Shown: positions 43,421 to 51,694 of the stretch, piece after piece | Position numbering within the stretch: position 1 is the stretch's first letter | Layout: the number at the start of each line of letters is the position of its first letter | Assembly (NCBI RefSeq): GCF_001428845.1 | Contig: NZ_LMIU01000008.1 | Location: forward strand, 62,001-126,000 | DNA length: 64,000 bases | Reading direction: 5' to 3' | Origin: Achromobacter sp. Root83 | GTDB lineage: Bacteria; Pseudomonadota; Gammaproteobacteria; Burkholderiales; Burkholderiaceae_B | The notes under the pieces: model-generated | The model's input: the letters and a program-made list of their open reading frames with translations, nothing else | What the model was told of the DNA's origin: nothing | Databases searched by the model: none | Translations under genes and position numbers: made by a program

Positions 43421-43447
43421 TTACAAATAGCAATCAATCTCATTCTA
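43421..43447 (-). promoter_or_regulatory. Possible Fur box upstream of hurI
   Basis: On the minus strand the AT-rich stretch reads GAATGAGATTGATTGCTATT, with hexamers resembling GATAAT repeats but only about half of the 19-bp consensus matching. hurI is iron-regulated through Fur in Bordetella, which supports a site here; the match itself is weak. Confidence 0.35.
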
Positions 43448-43554
43448 AATGGAAAACCATGATTTAGGTCAAGTCCGCGCCAGAAGCTTTGCGGGGATAT
43501 CATGCGCACAGATCCGGCCGCCTCCCGCGGCCCTGCTTTCCACAGGCTGACTCC

Positions 43555-44022
43555 ATGCTCTATGCCGCCATCAAATTCGTCCACGTCATGGCCGTGATCC
43601 TCTGGGTGGGCGGCATGCTGTTCGCGCACTGTTTCCTGCGGCCGGCGGCCGCGCAGCTGGAACCGCCGGTCCGGCTGCGGCTGATGGCCTCGGTGCTGGG
43701 ACCGTTCCTGAATGCCGTGCTGGCGGCCATCGTGCTGATCCTGCTGACCGGCGCCGCGATGATCGGGCAGGAAGCCAGCCAGGCGGCGCAGACCGGCGGC
43801 GCGTTCTTCATGCCCCCTAGCTGGACCCTCATGGCCGCGGGCGGCATCGTGATGACGGCCATCTACGGCTATATCCGGTTCGTCCTCTACACGCGGCTTG
43901 CCGCTGCCGTCGCCGCATCGGCCTGGCCAGCGGGCGGCCAGGCGATGGCCGGCATCCGCCGCTGGGTGGGCGTCAACCTGCTGCTGGGCATCGCCATCGT
44001 GGCCGTCATCTTCATGGGATAG
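43555..44022 (+). CDS. CopD-like four-helix membrane protein
   Basis: 155 residues with four predicted membrane helices: LYAAIKFVHVMAVILWVGGMLFAHCFL, a second near 50-72, WTLMAAGGIVMTAIYGYIRFVLY, and a final VGVNLLLGIAIVAVIF. The KFVHVMAVILWVGG start is the CopD/DUF2269-type pattern with a His on helix 1. Role unknown; copper or heme handling is possible. The start ATG at 43555 begins the first helix. It is followed 17 bp later by a WYL regulator gene. Confidence 0.75.
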   Translation: MLYAAIKFVHVMAVILWVGGMLFAHCFLRPAAAQLEPPVRLRLMASVLGPFLNAVLAAIVLILLTGAAMIGQEASQAAQTGGAFFMPPSWTLMAAGGIVMTAIYGYIRFVLYTRLAAAVAASAWPAGGQAMAGIRRWVGVNLLLGIAIVAVIFMG

Positions 44023-44039
44023 CGGGAAAAGGCCGTCCC

Positions 44040-44729
44040 ATGTCCCGCACCGAACGGCTTCTGGACCTGCTGCAGACCCTGCGCCGCCACCGGCTGCCCG
44101 TCAGCGGCCACCGGCTGGCCGCCGAAATGGGCATCAGCCTGCGCACGCTGTACCGCGATATCGCGACCCTGCAATGCCAGGGCGCCGAGATCGAGGGCGA
44201 GCCGGGCGTGGGCTATGTGCTGCGCCCCGGCTTCCTGCTGCCGCCGCTGATGTTCAGCACCGAGGAGATCGAGGCGCTGGTGCTGGGCACGCGCTGGGTG
44301 GCGGGGCGCTCGGACGAGCACCTGGGACTGGCCGCGCGCAATGCGCTGGCCAAGATCGGCGCGGTGCTGCCGCAGGAACTGCGCGACGAGCTGGATGCCA
44401 TCCCGCTGCTGGTCGGCCCCAGCTCGGAGGCGGTCGTCGACCGCATCGACGTCGCGCTGATCCGCCAGGCCATCCGCGCCGAGCAAAAGCTGGAAATCAC
44501 GTACCGCGACGACAAGGGCTCGGATTCGGCCCGCGTGATCTGGCCGTTCGCGCTGGGCTTCTTCGACAGCGTGCGCATCGTCATGGCCTGGTGCGAATTG
44601 CGTGGCGACTTCCGCCATTTCCGCACGGATCGCATCGCCACCCTGGCCCCCGGGGGCCGCTATCCCCGGCGCCGGCACGCGCTGCTGAAGGAGTGGCGCG
44701 CGCTCAACCATGAGCAGAAAAAGTGCTGA
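44040..44729 (+). CDS. YafY-type transcriptional regulator (HTH plus WYL domain)
   Basis: 229 residues. DeoR-like HTH (1-60, SGHRLAAEMGISLRTLYRDIATLQ) and a C-terminal WYL-like region (about 135-200; the family triad is degenerate, ...ARVIWPFALGFFDSVRIVMAWCELRGDFRHFRTDRI...). It lies 69 bp before a VOC-fold gene in the same direction, with an operator-like dyad between. Such regulators often control an adjacent glyoxalase/VOC gene. Effector unknown. Confidence 0.85.
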   Translation: MSRTERLLDLLQTLRRHRLPVSGHRLAAEMGISLRTLYRDIATLQCQGAEIEGEPGVGYVLRPGFLLPPLMFSTEEIEALVLGTRWVAGRSDEHLGLAARNALAKIGAVLPQELRDELDAIPLLVGPSSEAVVDRIDVALIRQAIRAEQKLEITYRDDKGSDSARVIWPFALGFFDSVRIVMAWCELRGDFRHFRTDRIATLAPGGRYPRRRHALLKEWRALNHEQKKC

Positions 44730-44738
44730 CGAACACTA

Positions 44739-44755
44739 CTGCCAAAAACTGACAG
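44739..44755. promoter_or_regulatory. Dyad CTGCCAAAAACTGACAG before the VOC gene
   Basis: CTGCC and TGACAG flank an A-rich centre; this form, with TGTCAG half-sites, is found in front of genes controlled by YafY-type regulators. It lies between the WYL regulator gene and the VOC gene, 43 bp before the VOC start codon. Confidence 0.4.
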
Positions 44756-44798
44756 CACCCCTCTCTACCATGCACGCATCAACCACCAGGAGCGCGTC

Positions 44799-45182
44799 AT
44801 GTCAGACACCAATTTCGTCATCTTCTACGTAGAAAAGCCCGAAGCCAGCGCCGCGTTCTACAGCGCCCTGCTACAGCGCCCGCCGCTTCAAAGCTCGCCC
44901 ACTTTCGCGATGTTCGCGCTCGACTCCGGGCTGATGCTGGGCCTGTGGTCGCGCTACGCCGTGGAACCCGCCGCGGCCGGACGCGGCGGCGCCTCCGAAC
45001 TGGCCTTCACCGTGGCCGACGCCGACGCCGTCAACCAGCGCCATGTGGACTGGAGCCTGCGCGGCCTGCCCATCCTGCAGGCGCCCACCGGCATGGACTT
45101 CGGACACACCTTCGTCGCACTGGACCCCGACGGCCATCGCCTGCGCGTCTTCGCGCCGGCGATGGCGCCCGCCGCCGTCTGA
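44799..45182 (+). CDS. VOC-superfamily (glyoxalase/PhnB-like) protein
   Basis: 127 residues, one VOC domain: FVIFYVEKPEASAAFYSALLQRPPLQSSPTFAMFALDSGLMLGLW and the C-terminal GHTFVALDPDGHRLRVFAP. Drug-binding or dioxygenase/glyoxalase roles are all known in the fold; the substrate here is not known. AGGAGCGCGTC precedes the ATG. It probably belongs to the regulon of the upstream YafY-type protein and is convergent with kynU. Confidence 0.85.
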   Translation: MSDTNFVIFYVEKPEASAAFYSALLQRPPLQSSPTFAMFALDSGLMLGLWSRYAVEPAAAGRGGASELAFTVADADAVNQRHVDWSLRGLPILQAPTGMDFGHTFVALDPDGHRLRVFAPAMAPAAV

Positions 45183-45231
45183 CCGTAGTACGCCGCAAGC
45201 ACCCTGCCCGATCAGCCAGTCCTACCCTCGC

Positions 45232-46482
45232 TCAGGTCACGGCGGACCGCTGCTTGAACTCCGGCTTGTCCCAGGCGCGGCTGTCCAGCACGTCCTTCAG
45301 GATATCGACGGCGTCCCAGACATCGGCGTAGCCGAAGTACAGCGGCGTCAGGCCAAAGCGCAGCACCTCGGGTTCGCGGTAGTCGCCGATCACGCCGCGC
45401 GCGATCAGGGCCTGCATCACCTCGAAGCCATTGGGGTGGCGAAAGCTCACGTGGCTGCCGCGTTCCGCGTGCTTGCGCGGCGTGACGAGCGTCAGTGGAT
45501 GGTCCGCGCAGCGCGATTCGACCAGCGCGATGAACAGGTCGCCCAGCGCCAGCGACTTCCTGCGCACATCGTCCATGCCGGCGGCATGCGCCACGTCCAG
45601 GCCGCACTCGACCAGCGACAGCGACACGATCGGCTGCGTGCCGCACAGATAGCGGCGGATGCCGCCCGCGGGCTCGTAGGCCACGGCCATGTCGAAGGGC
45701 CGCGTGTGGCCCCACCAGCCCGACAGCGGTTGCCAGAAGTCCTTGGTGTGGCGCGGCGCCACCCAGATGAAGGCGGGCGAGCCCGGGCCGCCATTCAGGT
45801 ACTTGTAGGTGCAGCCCACCGCGAAGTCGGCGTCGGCGCCGTTCAGGTCCACCGGCACCGCCCCCGCCGCATGCGCCAGGTCCCAGATGGCCAGCGCGCC
45901 GCGCTCGTGCGCCAGCGCCGTCACCGCGGCCATGTCGTGCATCTGGCCGCTGCGGTAGTTCACGTGCGACAGCAGCATCACGGCGACGGAATCGTCCAGC
46001 GCCTGATCCAGCGGCAGGTCGTCATCGATCAGGCGCATCTCGTAGCCCTGTTGCAGCAGGTCGATCATGCCCTGGATCATGTACAGGTCCGTGGGAAAGT
46101 TGTCGCGCTCGGACAGGATGACGCGCCGCCCGGGGCGCGCTTGCTGCTGGATGCGCAGCGCGGCGGCCAGCGACTTGAAGATATTCAGGGAGGTCGTGTC
46201 GGTGATGACCAGTTCGCCCTCGCGCGCGCCCAGCAGGCTGCCCAGCTTGTCGCCCAGGCGGGCCGGCAGTTCGAACCAGCCCGCCGTGTTCCAGCTGCGG
46301 ATCAGGCCGGTGCCCCATTCCTGGGTGATCACGCCCGCGGCGCGGGCGGCGGCGGTCTTGGGCATCACGCCCAGCGAATTGCCGTCCATGTAGAGCACGC
46401 CGGGCGGCAGCTCGAACCGGTCTTTCAGGGACGCCAGGGGGTCCTGGCCATCGGCGCGCACGCAGGCTTCGCGGGTGTTCAT
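45232..46482 (-). CDS. kynU: Kynureninase
   Basis: 416 residues, the usual length. PLP enzyme cleaving kynurenine to anthranilate and alanine in the tryptophan kynurenine pathway. The PLP Lys is in [19 protein letters not shown]; also present are [30 protein letters not shown] and [23 protein letters not shown]. The ATG at 46482 with AGGA seven bases upstream is preferred to the GTG two codons earlier. kynA and kynB are not adjacent. A divergent Lrp-type gene is the likely regulator. Confidence 0.95.
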   Translation of the reverse strand: MNTREACVRADGQDPLASLKDRFELPPGVLYMDGNSLGVMPKTAAARAAGVITQEWGTGLIRSWNTAGWFELPARLGDKLGSLLGAREGELVITDTTSLNIFKSLAAALRIQQQARPGRRVILSERDNFPTDLYMIQGMIDLLQQGYEMRLIDDDLPLDQALDDSVAVMLLSHVNYRSGQMHDMAAVTALAHERGALAIWDLAHAAGAVPVDLNGADADFAVGCTYKYLNGGPGSPAFIWVAPRHTKDFWQPLSGWWGHTRPFDMAVAYEPAGGIRRYLCGTQPIVSLSLVECGLDVAHAAGMDDVRRKSLALGDLFIALVESRCADHPLTLVTPRKHAERGSHVSFRHPNGFEVMQALIARGVIGDYREPEVLRFGLTPLYFGYADVWDAVDILKDVLDSRAWDKPEFKQRSAVT

Positions 46483-46540
46483 GGTCACTTCCTTCGAGCA
46501 ATGTCCTGGCTACATACTATCAGCGCACCCAGGCTCAAAA

Positions 46541-46618
46541 ATTGCAAAACCCACGGTGACACACCTAGGTTTTCCGCATTAAATTGCACATCTGCCAGAT
46601 TTTTAGAATTGGATTGCA
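46541..46618. promoter_or_regulatory. Three phased ATTGCA repeats between kynU and kynR
   Basis: ATTGCA occurs at 46541-46546, 46583-46588 and 46613-46618, spaced 42 and 30 bp, close to whole helical turns. Lrp/AsnC proteins bind as octamers to such phased sites. The last copy is directly before the kynR start codon, so autoregulation is likely. Confidence 0.45.
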
Positions 46619-46620
46619 AT

Positions 46621-47094
46621 ATGCAGATCGATGCCATAGACCAGCGCATTTTGTGCCGCCTGCAGGAAAACGGCCACCTGAGCAATCAGGACCTGGCCGA
46701 GCAGGTGGCGCTGTCGCCCTCGTCCTGCCTGCGGCGCGTGCGCGCCCTGGAAGAAGGCGGCTTCATCCGGAACTACCGCGCGGTGCTGGATGCCGAGAAA
46801 CTGGGCTTCGAACTGGAGGCCATCGTCCACGTGTCGCTGGACCAGTCCCGCATCGGCTGGCACGAGGCATTCCTGGCCGGCATCGCCCTGCACGACGAGA
46901 TCACCGAAGCCAGCATCGTGACCGGCGCGTCCAACTACATCCTGACCGTGCGCACGCGGAACCTGACGGCGTTCTCGCAGTTCGTCGAAGACAAGCTCAG
47001 CAAGATCCCGGGCGTGCGCGACCTGTGCTCGCACATCGTCATGCGCAAAGTGAAGAACCGGGACGGCATGCTGCCGCTGGCAAGCTGGCGCTGA
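46621..47094 (+). CDS. kynR: Lrp/AsnC-family regulator, probably KynR
   Basis: 157 residues. AsnC-type HTH at 1-60 (IDAIDQRILCRLQENGHLSNQDLAEQVALSPSSCLRRVRALEEGGFI) and a RAM effector domain (about 65-150). Divergent from kynU; in Pseudomonas and Burkholderia an Lrp regulator in this position responds to kynurenine and activates the kyn genes. No Shine-Dalgarno is clear, as ATTGCAAT immediately precedes the ATG. The name rests on context. Confidence 0.85.
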   Translation: MQIDAIDQRILCRLQENGHLSNQDLAEQVALSPSSCLRRVRALEEGGFIRNYRAVLDAEKLGFELEAIVHVSLDQSRIGWHEAFLAGIALHDEITEASIVTGASNYILTVRTRNLTAFSQFVEDKLSKIPGVRDLCSHIVMRKVKNRDGMLPLASWR

Positions 47095-47131
47095 AGTCCG
47101 TGCGCGCCGGGCGCGGGCGGACGCGGGCGGG

Positions 47132-47761
47132 TCAGGCCGCGCCGTGGCGCAGGAAGCCGAACACCGTCACGAAGTGGCAGGCCGTGCCGGCCATGACGAA
47201 CAGATGCCAGATGCCGTGCGCGTGGCGCCAGCGCTTGTCGTTCACGTAGAACAGGGTGCCGGCGGTATAGATGGCGGCCCCCGCCAGCAGCCAGCTGAGC
47301 CCGGCCGAGGACAGGGCGCCCGCGATCGGGGCGGCGAACAGCACGCCCAGCCAGCCCATGGCCAGGTACAGCGGCAAGGCGGGCGCGGCCCCGCGCGCCC
47401 ACCACAGCTCGCGGCCGATACCGGCGAAGGCCAGCAGCCAGATCGTCACGCCCATGGCGGCGCCCCAGGCATGGTCCACCGGCCCGAACGCCAGCGGCGT
47501 GTAGGTGCCGGCGATCAGCAGATAGATGGCGCAGTGGTCCGCCTTGGCCCACATGGCTTTCCTGCGGCCCTGGGAACAATGGAACAGCGCCGACGACGCA
47601 TACACGGCAATCATCGATGCCGCGAACACCGCGCAGGCAACGATCTGCCGCGTATCCACCTGCAATTCGGCCGCGCGCGTGATCAATGCACCCGACGCCA
47701 GCACCGCCAGCGCCAGGCCGGCCAGATGCGTCACGCCGTTGAATCGTTCGCCTTCCTGCAT
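47132..47761 (-). CDS. Hemolysin III family (PAQR) membrane protein
   Basis: 209 residues with seven membrane helices and the PAQR metal-ligand pattern: ERFNGVTHLAGL, SSALFHCSQ, DHCAIYLLIAGTYTP and HAHGIWHLFVMAGTACHF. The cytolytic name is historical; these are inner-membrane proteins, possibly zinc-dependent hydrolases. The ATG at 47761 with GGGAG seven bases upstream is preferred to the upstream in-frame start. Convergent with kynR. Confidence 0.9.
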   Translation of the reverse strand: MQEGERFNGVTHLAGLALAVLASGALITRAAELQVDTRQIVACAVFAASMIAVYASSALFHCSQGRRKAMWAKADHCAIYLLIAGTYTPLAFGPVDHAWGAAMGVTIWLLAFAGIGRELWWARGAAPALPLYLAMGWLGVLFAAPIAGALSSAGLSWLLAGAAIYTAGTLFYVNDKRWRHAHGIWHLFVMAGTACHFVTVFGFLRHGAA

Positions 47762-47951
47762 ACGCGCTCCCGCGCCGGCCACGCGCCAGCGTGCTCCATC
47801 ATGGCGGCCTTGTGTGACAGACGCGGGTCAGTCCCCCGCGACGGCGCGGCGACTTATTACCTGCGGCTATATTTTTACTATTCCTTATGCTTTGTGGAAA
47901 AATAGGCCGGTTGTTAGAGTGCCGCTACGCCGGAGGGCATCGCAGGCCCAC

Positions 47952-47988
47952 ATGCTCTCCACAGCGATATCGCCTATCCGTGGAGCAT
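47952..47988 (+). promoter_or_regulatory. Leader hairpin covering the ribosome site of the cystine-type binding protein
   Basis: ATGCT (47952-47956) pairs with AGCAT (47984-47988) and CCAC (47959-47962) with GTGG (47980-47983), giving nine base pairs with a two-base bulge. The Shine-Dalgarno GGAG (47982-47985) is inside the stem, seven bases before the ATG. The loop contains the palindrome GCGATATCGC. Confidence 0.45.
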
Positions 47989-47992
47989 TGCC

Positions 47993-48775
47993 ATGAAACT
48001 CTTCCGTACGCTTGTCATCGCCGGCCTAGTGCAAGTGGCCGCCCTGTCCGCCGCACATGCGCAGTCGGGTCTGGACCAGATCAAATCCGCCGGCGCGTTC
48101 AAGATCGGCACCGAAGGCACCTACGCGCCCTTCACGTTCCACGATGCCTCCGGCCAGCTTACCGGCTTTGACGTGGAAATCGGCCGCGCCATCGCCGAAC
48201 GCCTGGGCGTGAAGGCCCAGTTCGTCGAAGGCAAGTGGGACGGCCTGATCGCCGGCCTGGATGCCAAGCGCTACGACGCCGTCATCAATCAGGTCGGCAT
48301 CACCGACGCGCGCCGCGCGAAGTACGATTTTTCCGACCCCTACATCTCGTCGGCCGCCGTGCTGATCGTGCGCGACGACAACACCAGCATCAAGTCGTTC
48401 GCGGACCTGAAGGGCAAGAAATCCGCCAATACGCTGACCAGCAATTTCGGCAAGCTGGCGCAAAGCCATGGCGCGGAAGTGATCGCGGTGCAGGGCTTCA
48501 ATGAAGCCATCGACCTGCTGACCTCCGGCCGGGTCGAAGCCACGGTGAACGACAACCTGTCGTTCCTGGATTTCAAGAAGCAGAAGCCCAACGCCCGCGT
48601 GAAGATCGCCGCCACCGACAAGACGGCGGAGTTCAGCAATTCCGGCGTGCTGATCCGCAAGGGCAATCCCGAGCTGCAGGCCGCCATCAACAAGGCGCTG
48701 GCCGACATCAAGGCGGACGGCACCTACAAGACCATATCGGTCAAATACTTCGGCACGGACCTGTCGGCGCAGTAA
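47993..48775 (+). CDS. Cystine/polar amino-acid ABC transporter, periplasmic binding protein
   Basis: 260 residues with a signal peptide (cut near AHAQS, 23) and a class II amino-acid binding fold: FKIGTEGTYAPFTFHDASGQLTGFDVEIGRAIAERLG, LIAGLDAKRYDAVINQVGITDARRAKYDFSDPY, and SGRVEATVNDNLSFLDF. Resembles FliY/TcyJ-type cystine binders. First gene of a three-gene transporter. Its ribosome site lies in a hairpin, which may tune translation. Confidence 0.88.
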   Translation: MKLFRTLVIAGLVQVAALSAAHAQSGLDQIKSAGAFKIGTEGTYAPFTFHDASGQLTGFDVEIGRAIAERLGVKAQFVEGKWDGLIAGLDAKRYDAVINQVGITDARRAKYDFSDPYISSAAVLIVRDDNTSIKSFADLKGKKSANTLTSNFGKLAQSHGAEVIAVQGFNEAIDLLTSGRVEATVNDNLSFLDFKKQKPNARVKIAATDKTAEFSNSGVLIRKGNPELQAAINKALADIKADGTYKTISVKYFGTDLSAQ

Positions 48776-48790
48776 GACACTGGAGCGCAC

Positions 48791-49540
48791 ATGACGCTGC
48801 CCACCTGGCTGCACACCGTCCTGCCCGACTGGCTGCTGGCGAAGATTGGCGAATGGTCGGTGCCGGCCTGGGTGCAGCTCATGGCGGACTCGTTCTGGCC
48901 CCTGCTGCACGCCGGGCTGGTGTTCACGGTGCCGCTCACGCTGATGTCCTTTGCGCTGGGCCTGGCGCTGGCCTTCCTGGTGGCGCTGATCCGGCTGTTC
49001 GGCCCCGCCCCGCTGGTGGCGGTGGTGCGTTTCTATGTCTGGCTCATCCGCGGCACGCCGCTGCTGGTGCAGCTTTTCGTGATCTTCTACGGCCTGCCCA
49101 GCCTGGGCATCGTGCTGGATCCGCTGCCCGCCGCGCTGATCGGCTTCACGCTGAATGTGGGCGCCTACAACTCCGAGGTGATCCGCGGCGCCATCGAATC
49201 CATCACCAAGGGCCAATGGGAAGCGGCGTACTCGTTGAGCATGACGCGCGGCCAGGCCCTGCGCCGCACCATTCTTCCGCAGGCGGCCCGCGTGGCCGTG
49301 CCGCCGCTGTCGAATTCCTTCATCGCGCTGGTCAAGGACACCTCGCTGGCAGCGGTGCTGACCGTGCCCGAGATCTTCCAGGCCGCGCAGCGCATCGCCG
49401 CCGTCACCTATGAACCGCTGATCCTCTACACCGAAGCCGCGCTGATCTACCTGGCGTTCAGTTCCGTCCTGTCGGCGGCCCAGGTGCGCCTGGAGCGCCG
49501 CTTCGGCCAGCATGCGGTGTTTACCGAGAAGACCCGATGA
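48791..49540 (+). CDS. Cystine/polar amino-acid ABC transporter, permease
   Basis: 249 residues, HisMQ-type permease with about five helices: LIRLFGPAPLVAVVRFYVWLIRGTPLLVQLFVIFYGLP is the family signature and the EAA loop region is AIESITKGQWEAAYSLSMTRGQALRRTILPQAARVAVPPLSNSFIALVKDTSL. It overlaps the ATPase gene by four bases, as in TcyL/YecS systems. Confidence 0.93.
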   Translation: MTLPTWLHTVLPDWLLAKIGEWSVPAWVQLMADSFWPLLHAGLVFTVPLTLMSFALGLALAFLVALIRLFGPAPLVAVVRFYVWLIRGTPLLVQLFVIFYGLPSLGIVLDPLPAALIGFTLNVGAYNSEVIRGAIESITKGQWEAAYSLSMTRGQALRRTILPQAARVAVPPLSNSFIALVKDTSLAAVLTVPEIFQAAQRIAAVTYEPLILYTEAALIYLAFSSVLSAAQVRLERRFGQHAVFTEKTR

Positions 49541-50295
49541 TCCGCCTGGAAAAAATCGAAAAGGCATTCGGCGGCAATCCCGTGCTCAAGCAGGTGGATG
49601 TGCGGATCGCCGAAGGCAGCGTGACCGCCCTGATCGGCCCCTCCGGCAGCGGCAAGAGCACCCTGCTGCGCTGCGTGAACCTGCTGGAAGTGCCCGACCG
49701 CGGCACGCTGGAAATCGGACCGGAGACGGTCGACTTCCAGCCCGGCCGCAAGCTGGCCCGCGAACAGGTCCAGCGCGTGCGCAAGCAGACCGGCATGGTG
49801 TTCCAGAACTTTCAGTTGTTCCCGCACCAGACCGTGATCGGCAATGTCATGGAAGGCCTGCTGACGGTGCAGAAGTGGCCGGCCGCCCGCGCCCGCGCGC
49901 GGGCGGAAGAACTGCTGCGCAAGGTCGGCATGCAGGAAAAGGCGGACGCCTGGCCCGCCAATCTGTCGGGCGGACAGCAACAGCGCGTGGCGATCGCCCG
50001 CGCGCTGGCCCCCGCACCGCGCGTGCTGCTCTGCGACGAACCCACCTCGGCGCTGGATCCCGGCCTGGCGGCCGAAGTGGTGGACGTGCTGCGCCAGCTT
50101 GCCGCCGAAGGCATGACCATGCTGATGGCCACGCATGACCTGCGCCTGGCCGCCAGCGTATCGCGCGAAGTGGTGTTCCTGCTGGACGGCCGCGTGGTCG
50201 AATCCGGCGATTCCCGCACGGTGTTCACGCGGCCCGCGGACCCCCGCACCGCCGCCTTCATCTCGACGCTGACACAGGAATCGGGGCTGCAGTAG
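49537..50295 (+). CDS. Cystine/polar amino-acid ABC transporter, ATPase
   Basis: 252 residues. Walker A is GPSGSGKST, the signature is LSGGQQQRVAIARAL, Walker B is VLLCDEPTSALDPG, and the switch segment reads LMATHDLRLA. GlnQ/TcyN type. The frame overlaps the permease stop (ATGA). The gene ends four bases from the end of the convergent NlpD-like gene, with no obvious terminator between. Confidence 0.94.
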   Translation: MIRLEKIEKAFGGNPVLKQVDVRIAEGSVTALIGPSGSGKSTLLRCVNLLEVPDRGTLEIGPETVDFQPGRKLAREQVQRVRKQTGMVFQNFQLFPHQTVIGNVMEGLLTVQKWPAARARARAEELLRKVGMQEKADAWPANLSGGQQQRVAIARALAPAPRVLLCDEPTSALDPGLAAEVVDVLRQLAAEGMTMLMATHDLRLAASVSREVVFLLDGRVVESGDSRTVFTRPADPRTAAFISTLTQESGLQ

Positions 50296-50298
50296 CCG

Positions 50299-51093
50299 CT
50301 ATTTCGACGGCAGGGACCCGGCCGGATCGACCGCCTGGCCGTCGTAGCGCAGTTCGAAGTACAGCCCCACCTGCTTGCTGTCGCTGTTGCCCATTTCGGC
50401 GATCTTCTGCCCCTGGGTGACGCGCTGCCCTTCCTTGACCAGGAGTTTGCTGTTGTGGGCGTAGATGCTCAGGAAGCTGGCGTTGTGCTTGACGATCACC
50501 AGGTGGCCGTAGCCGCGCAGGCCGCTGCCGGAGTAGGCCACCGTGCCCGGCGCCGCGGCCACGACCGGCGTGCCCGACGTATTGCTGATCACGATGCCGT
50601 TCGAATGCGCGCCGTCATACCCGCGCGTGACCTTGCCCTGCGCGGGCCAGACCAGCGAGATCGCGCCCGGCGGAGCGGTGCGCCGCTTGCCCGCCGTCGC
50701 GGTCGGCTGCTTGGACGGCTGCGGCTTGCTGCGGGCCTTGCTGGGGGTGGACGCGCGCGCCTGTCCGGCGGGCGGATCGACCCGCAGCACCTGGCCGACC
50801 TCGATCGAATTGGAATTGGACAGCTTGTTCCATCGGACCAGGTCGCCCACGCTCACCCCTTCCTTGCGCGCGATCTGGTACAGCGTGTCGCCCGACTGGA
50901 CCCGGTAGTAGCCCGGCTGGACCTTGGTGGTGCCGCAAGCGGACAGCAGCACCAGCATCGCCGCCATCAGCGCGCCCAGCCACAGGCGGGTGCAGGGTCC
51001 CGCGCGGCGGGAACCGGCGGGCGCGGCGGAAAAGGTCAAGGTCGAGACTCGCAAGTTCGAAACGGGCAAGGAAAGCGCAGAAACCTGGGGCAC
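50299..51093 (-). CDS. NlpD-like lipoprotein: LysM plus degenerate LytM/M23 domain
   Basis: 264 residues. Lipobox LSAC (Cys near 53) after a long leader, a LysM domain (YYRVQSGDTLYQIARKEGVSVGDLVRWNKLSNSNSIEVGQVLRV, about 62-106), a Ser/Pro/Lys-rich linker, and a C-terminal M23 domain (about 145-258). Catalytic metal ligands are incomplete: the HxxxD position reads HSNGI and the final HxH is lost. This fits NlpD-type proteins that activate an amidase at the septum rather than cut peptidoglycan. A shorter start within the leader is possible. Confidence 0.85.
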   Translation of the reverse strand: MPQVSALSLPVSNLRVSTLTFSAAPAGSRRAGPCTRLWLGALMAAMLVLLSACGTTKVQPGYYRVQSGDTLYQIARKEGVSVGDLVRWNKLSNSNSIEVGQVLRVDPPAGQARASTPSKARSKPQPSKQPTATAGKRRTAPPGAISLVWPAQGKVTRGYDGAHSNGIVISNTSGTPVVAAAPGTVAYSGSGLRGYGHLVIVKHNASFLSIYAHNSKLLVKEGQRVTQGQKIAEMGNSDSKQVGLYFELRYDGQAVDPAGSLPSK

Positions 51094-51165
51094 TGGGTGG
51101 CGTGTCGGAACTAAGTGCGCTCAAGGGTACCAAGAAATTGGGAACGCTTGGCATAGAATGCCTGC

Positions 51166-51591
51166 ATGCCATATCCGACCAGCCTCTTGCGCACGATGCG
51201 CGCCCTGCGCGCCCAGGGCGTGCTGTGGCTGGCGCTTTTGGCCCTGGCGCTGCGCGCCCTGGTTCCGTCCGGCTACATGCCCGATGCCCGCGCGCTGCAC
51301 GACGGCCGGCTGGAGGTCACGTTCTGCTCGGCCGCCGGCAACCTGTCCGTGCTCAGCGTCGCGTTGTCCCCGGACAAGGCCGGCAAGGCGGGCCACGATG
51401 CCGCCGGCACCGGCGCGCAATGTCCCTTCGGCCTGCTCGCGCACGTCGCGCCCGCCCCCTCGTCCGCGCTGACGCCCATCCTGCCGACGGCGGCCGCAGA
51501 GCCGCCGGTTGCTCCCCCGCATCGCGCCGTTCCCGCACAGCCCGCACAGGGCCCGCCGCTGGGTTCCCGAGCCCCACCGCTTCTGGCCTGA
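51166..51591 (+). CDS. DUF2946-like protein of a copper-delivery cluster
   Basis: 141 residues with an N-terminal hydrophobic helix (LRTMRALRAQGVLWLALLALALRALVPSGYMPDA), the RALVPSGYMP marker of DUF2946-like proteins, one Cys in EVTFCSA, and a QCPFG segment. The C-terminal third is Pro/Ala-rich. It comes directly before Sco and PCuAC genes, so a role in copper handling is likely. A TAGAAT box at 51154-51159 lies six bases before the ATG, so the message may be leaderless. Confidence 0.7.
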   Translation: MPYPTSLLRTMRALRAQGVLWLALLALALRALVPSGYMPDARALHDGRLEVTFCSAAGNLSVLSVALSPDKAGKAGHDAAGTGAQCPFGLLAHVAPAPSSALTPILPTAAAEPPVAPPHRAVPAQPAQGPPLGSRAPPLLA

Positions 51592-51694
51592 CGCCGTTCC
51601 GGGCCTGCCCATACCGATAGACACCTTTTCGGTGCGGACAGGCGCCACCGCGCGGCTTTGCCGCGCCCTGCCGACACGTCACCCAGAGGTATAC

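Noticed and set aside
50299-51093. Active M23 peptidase
   Set aside because: The HxxxD and HxH metal ligands are not complete, so an NlpD-like amidase activator is more likely than an enzyme.
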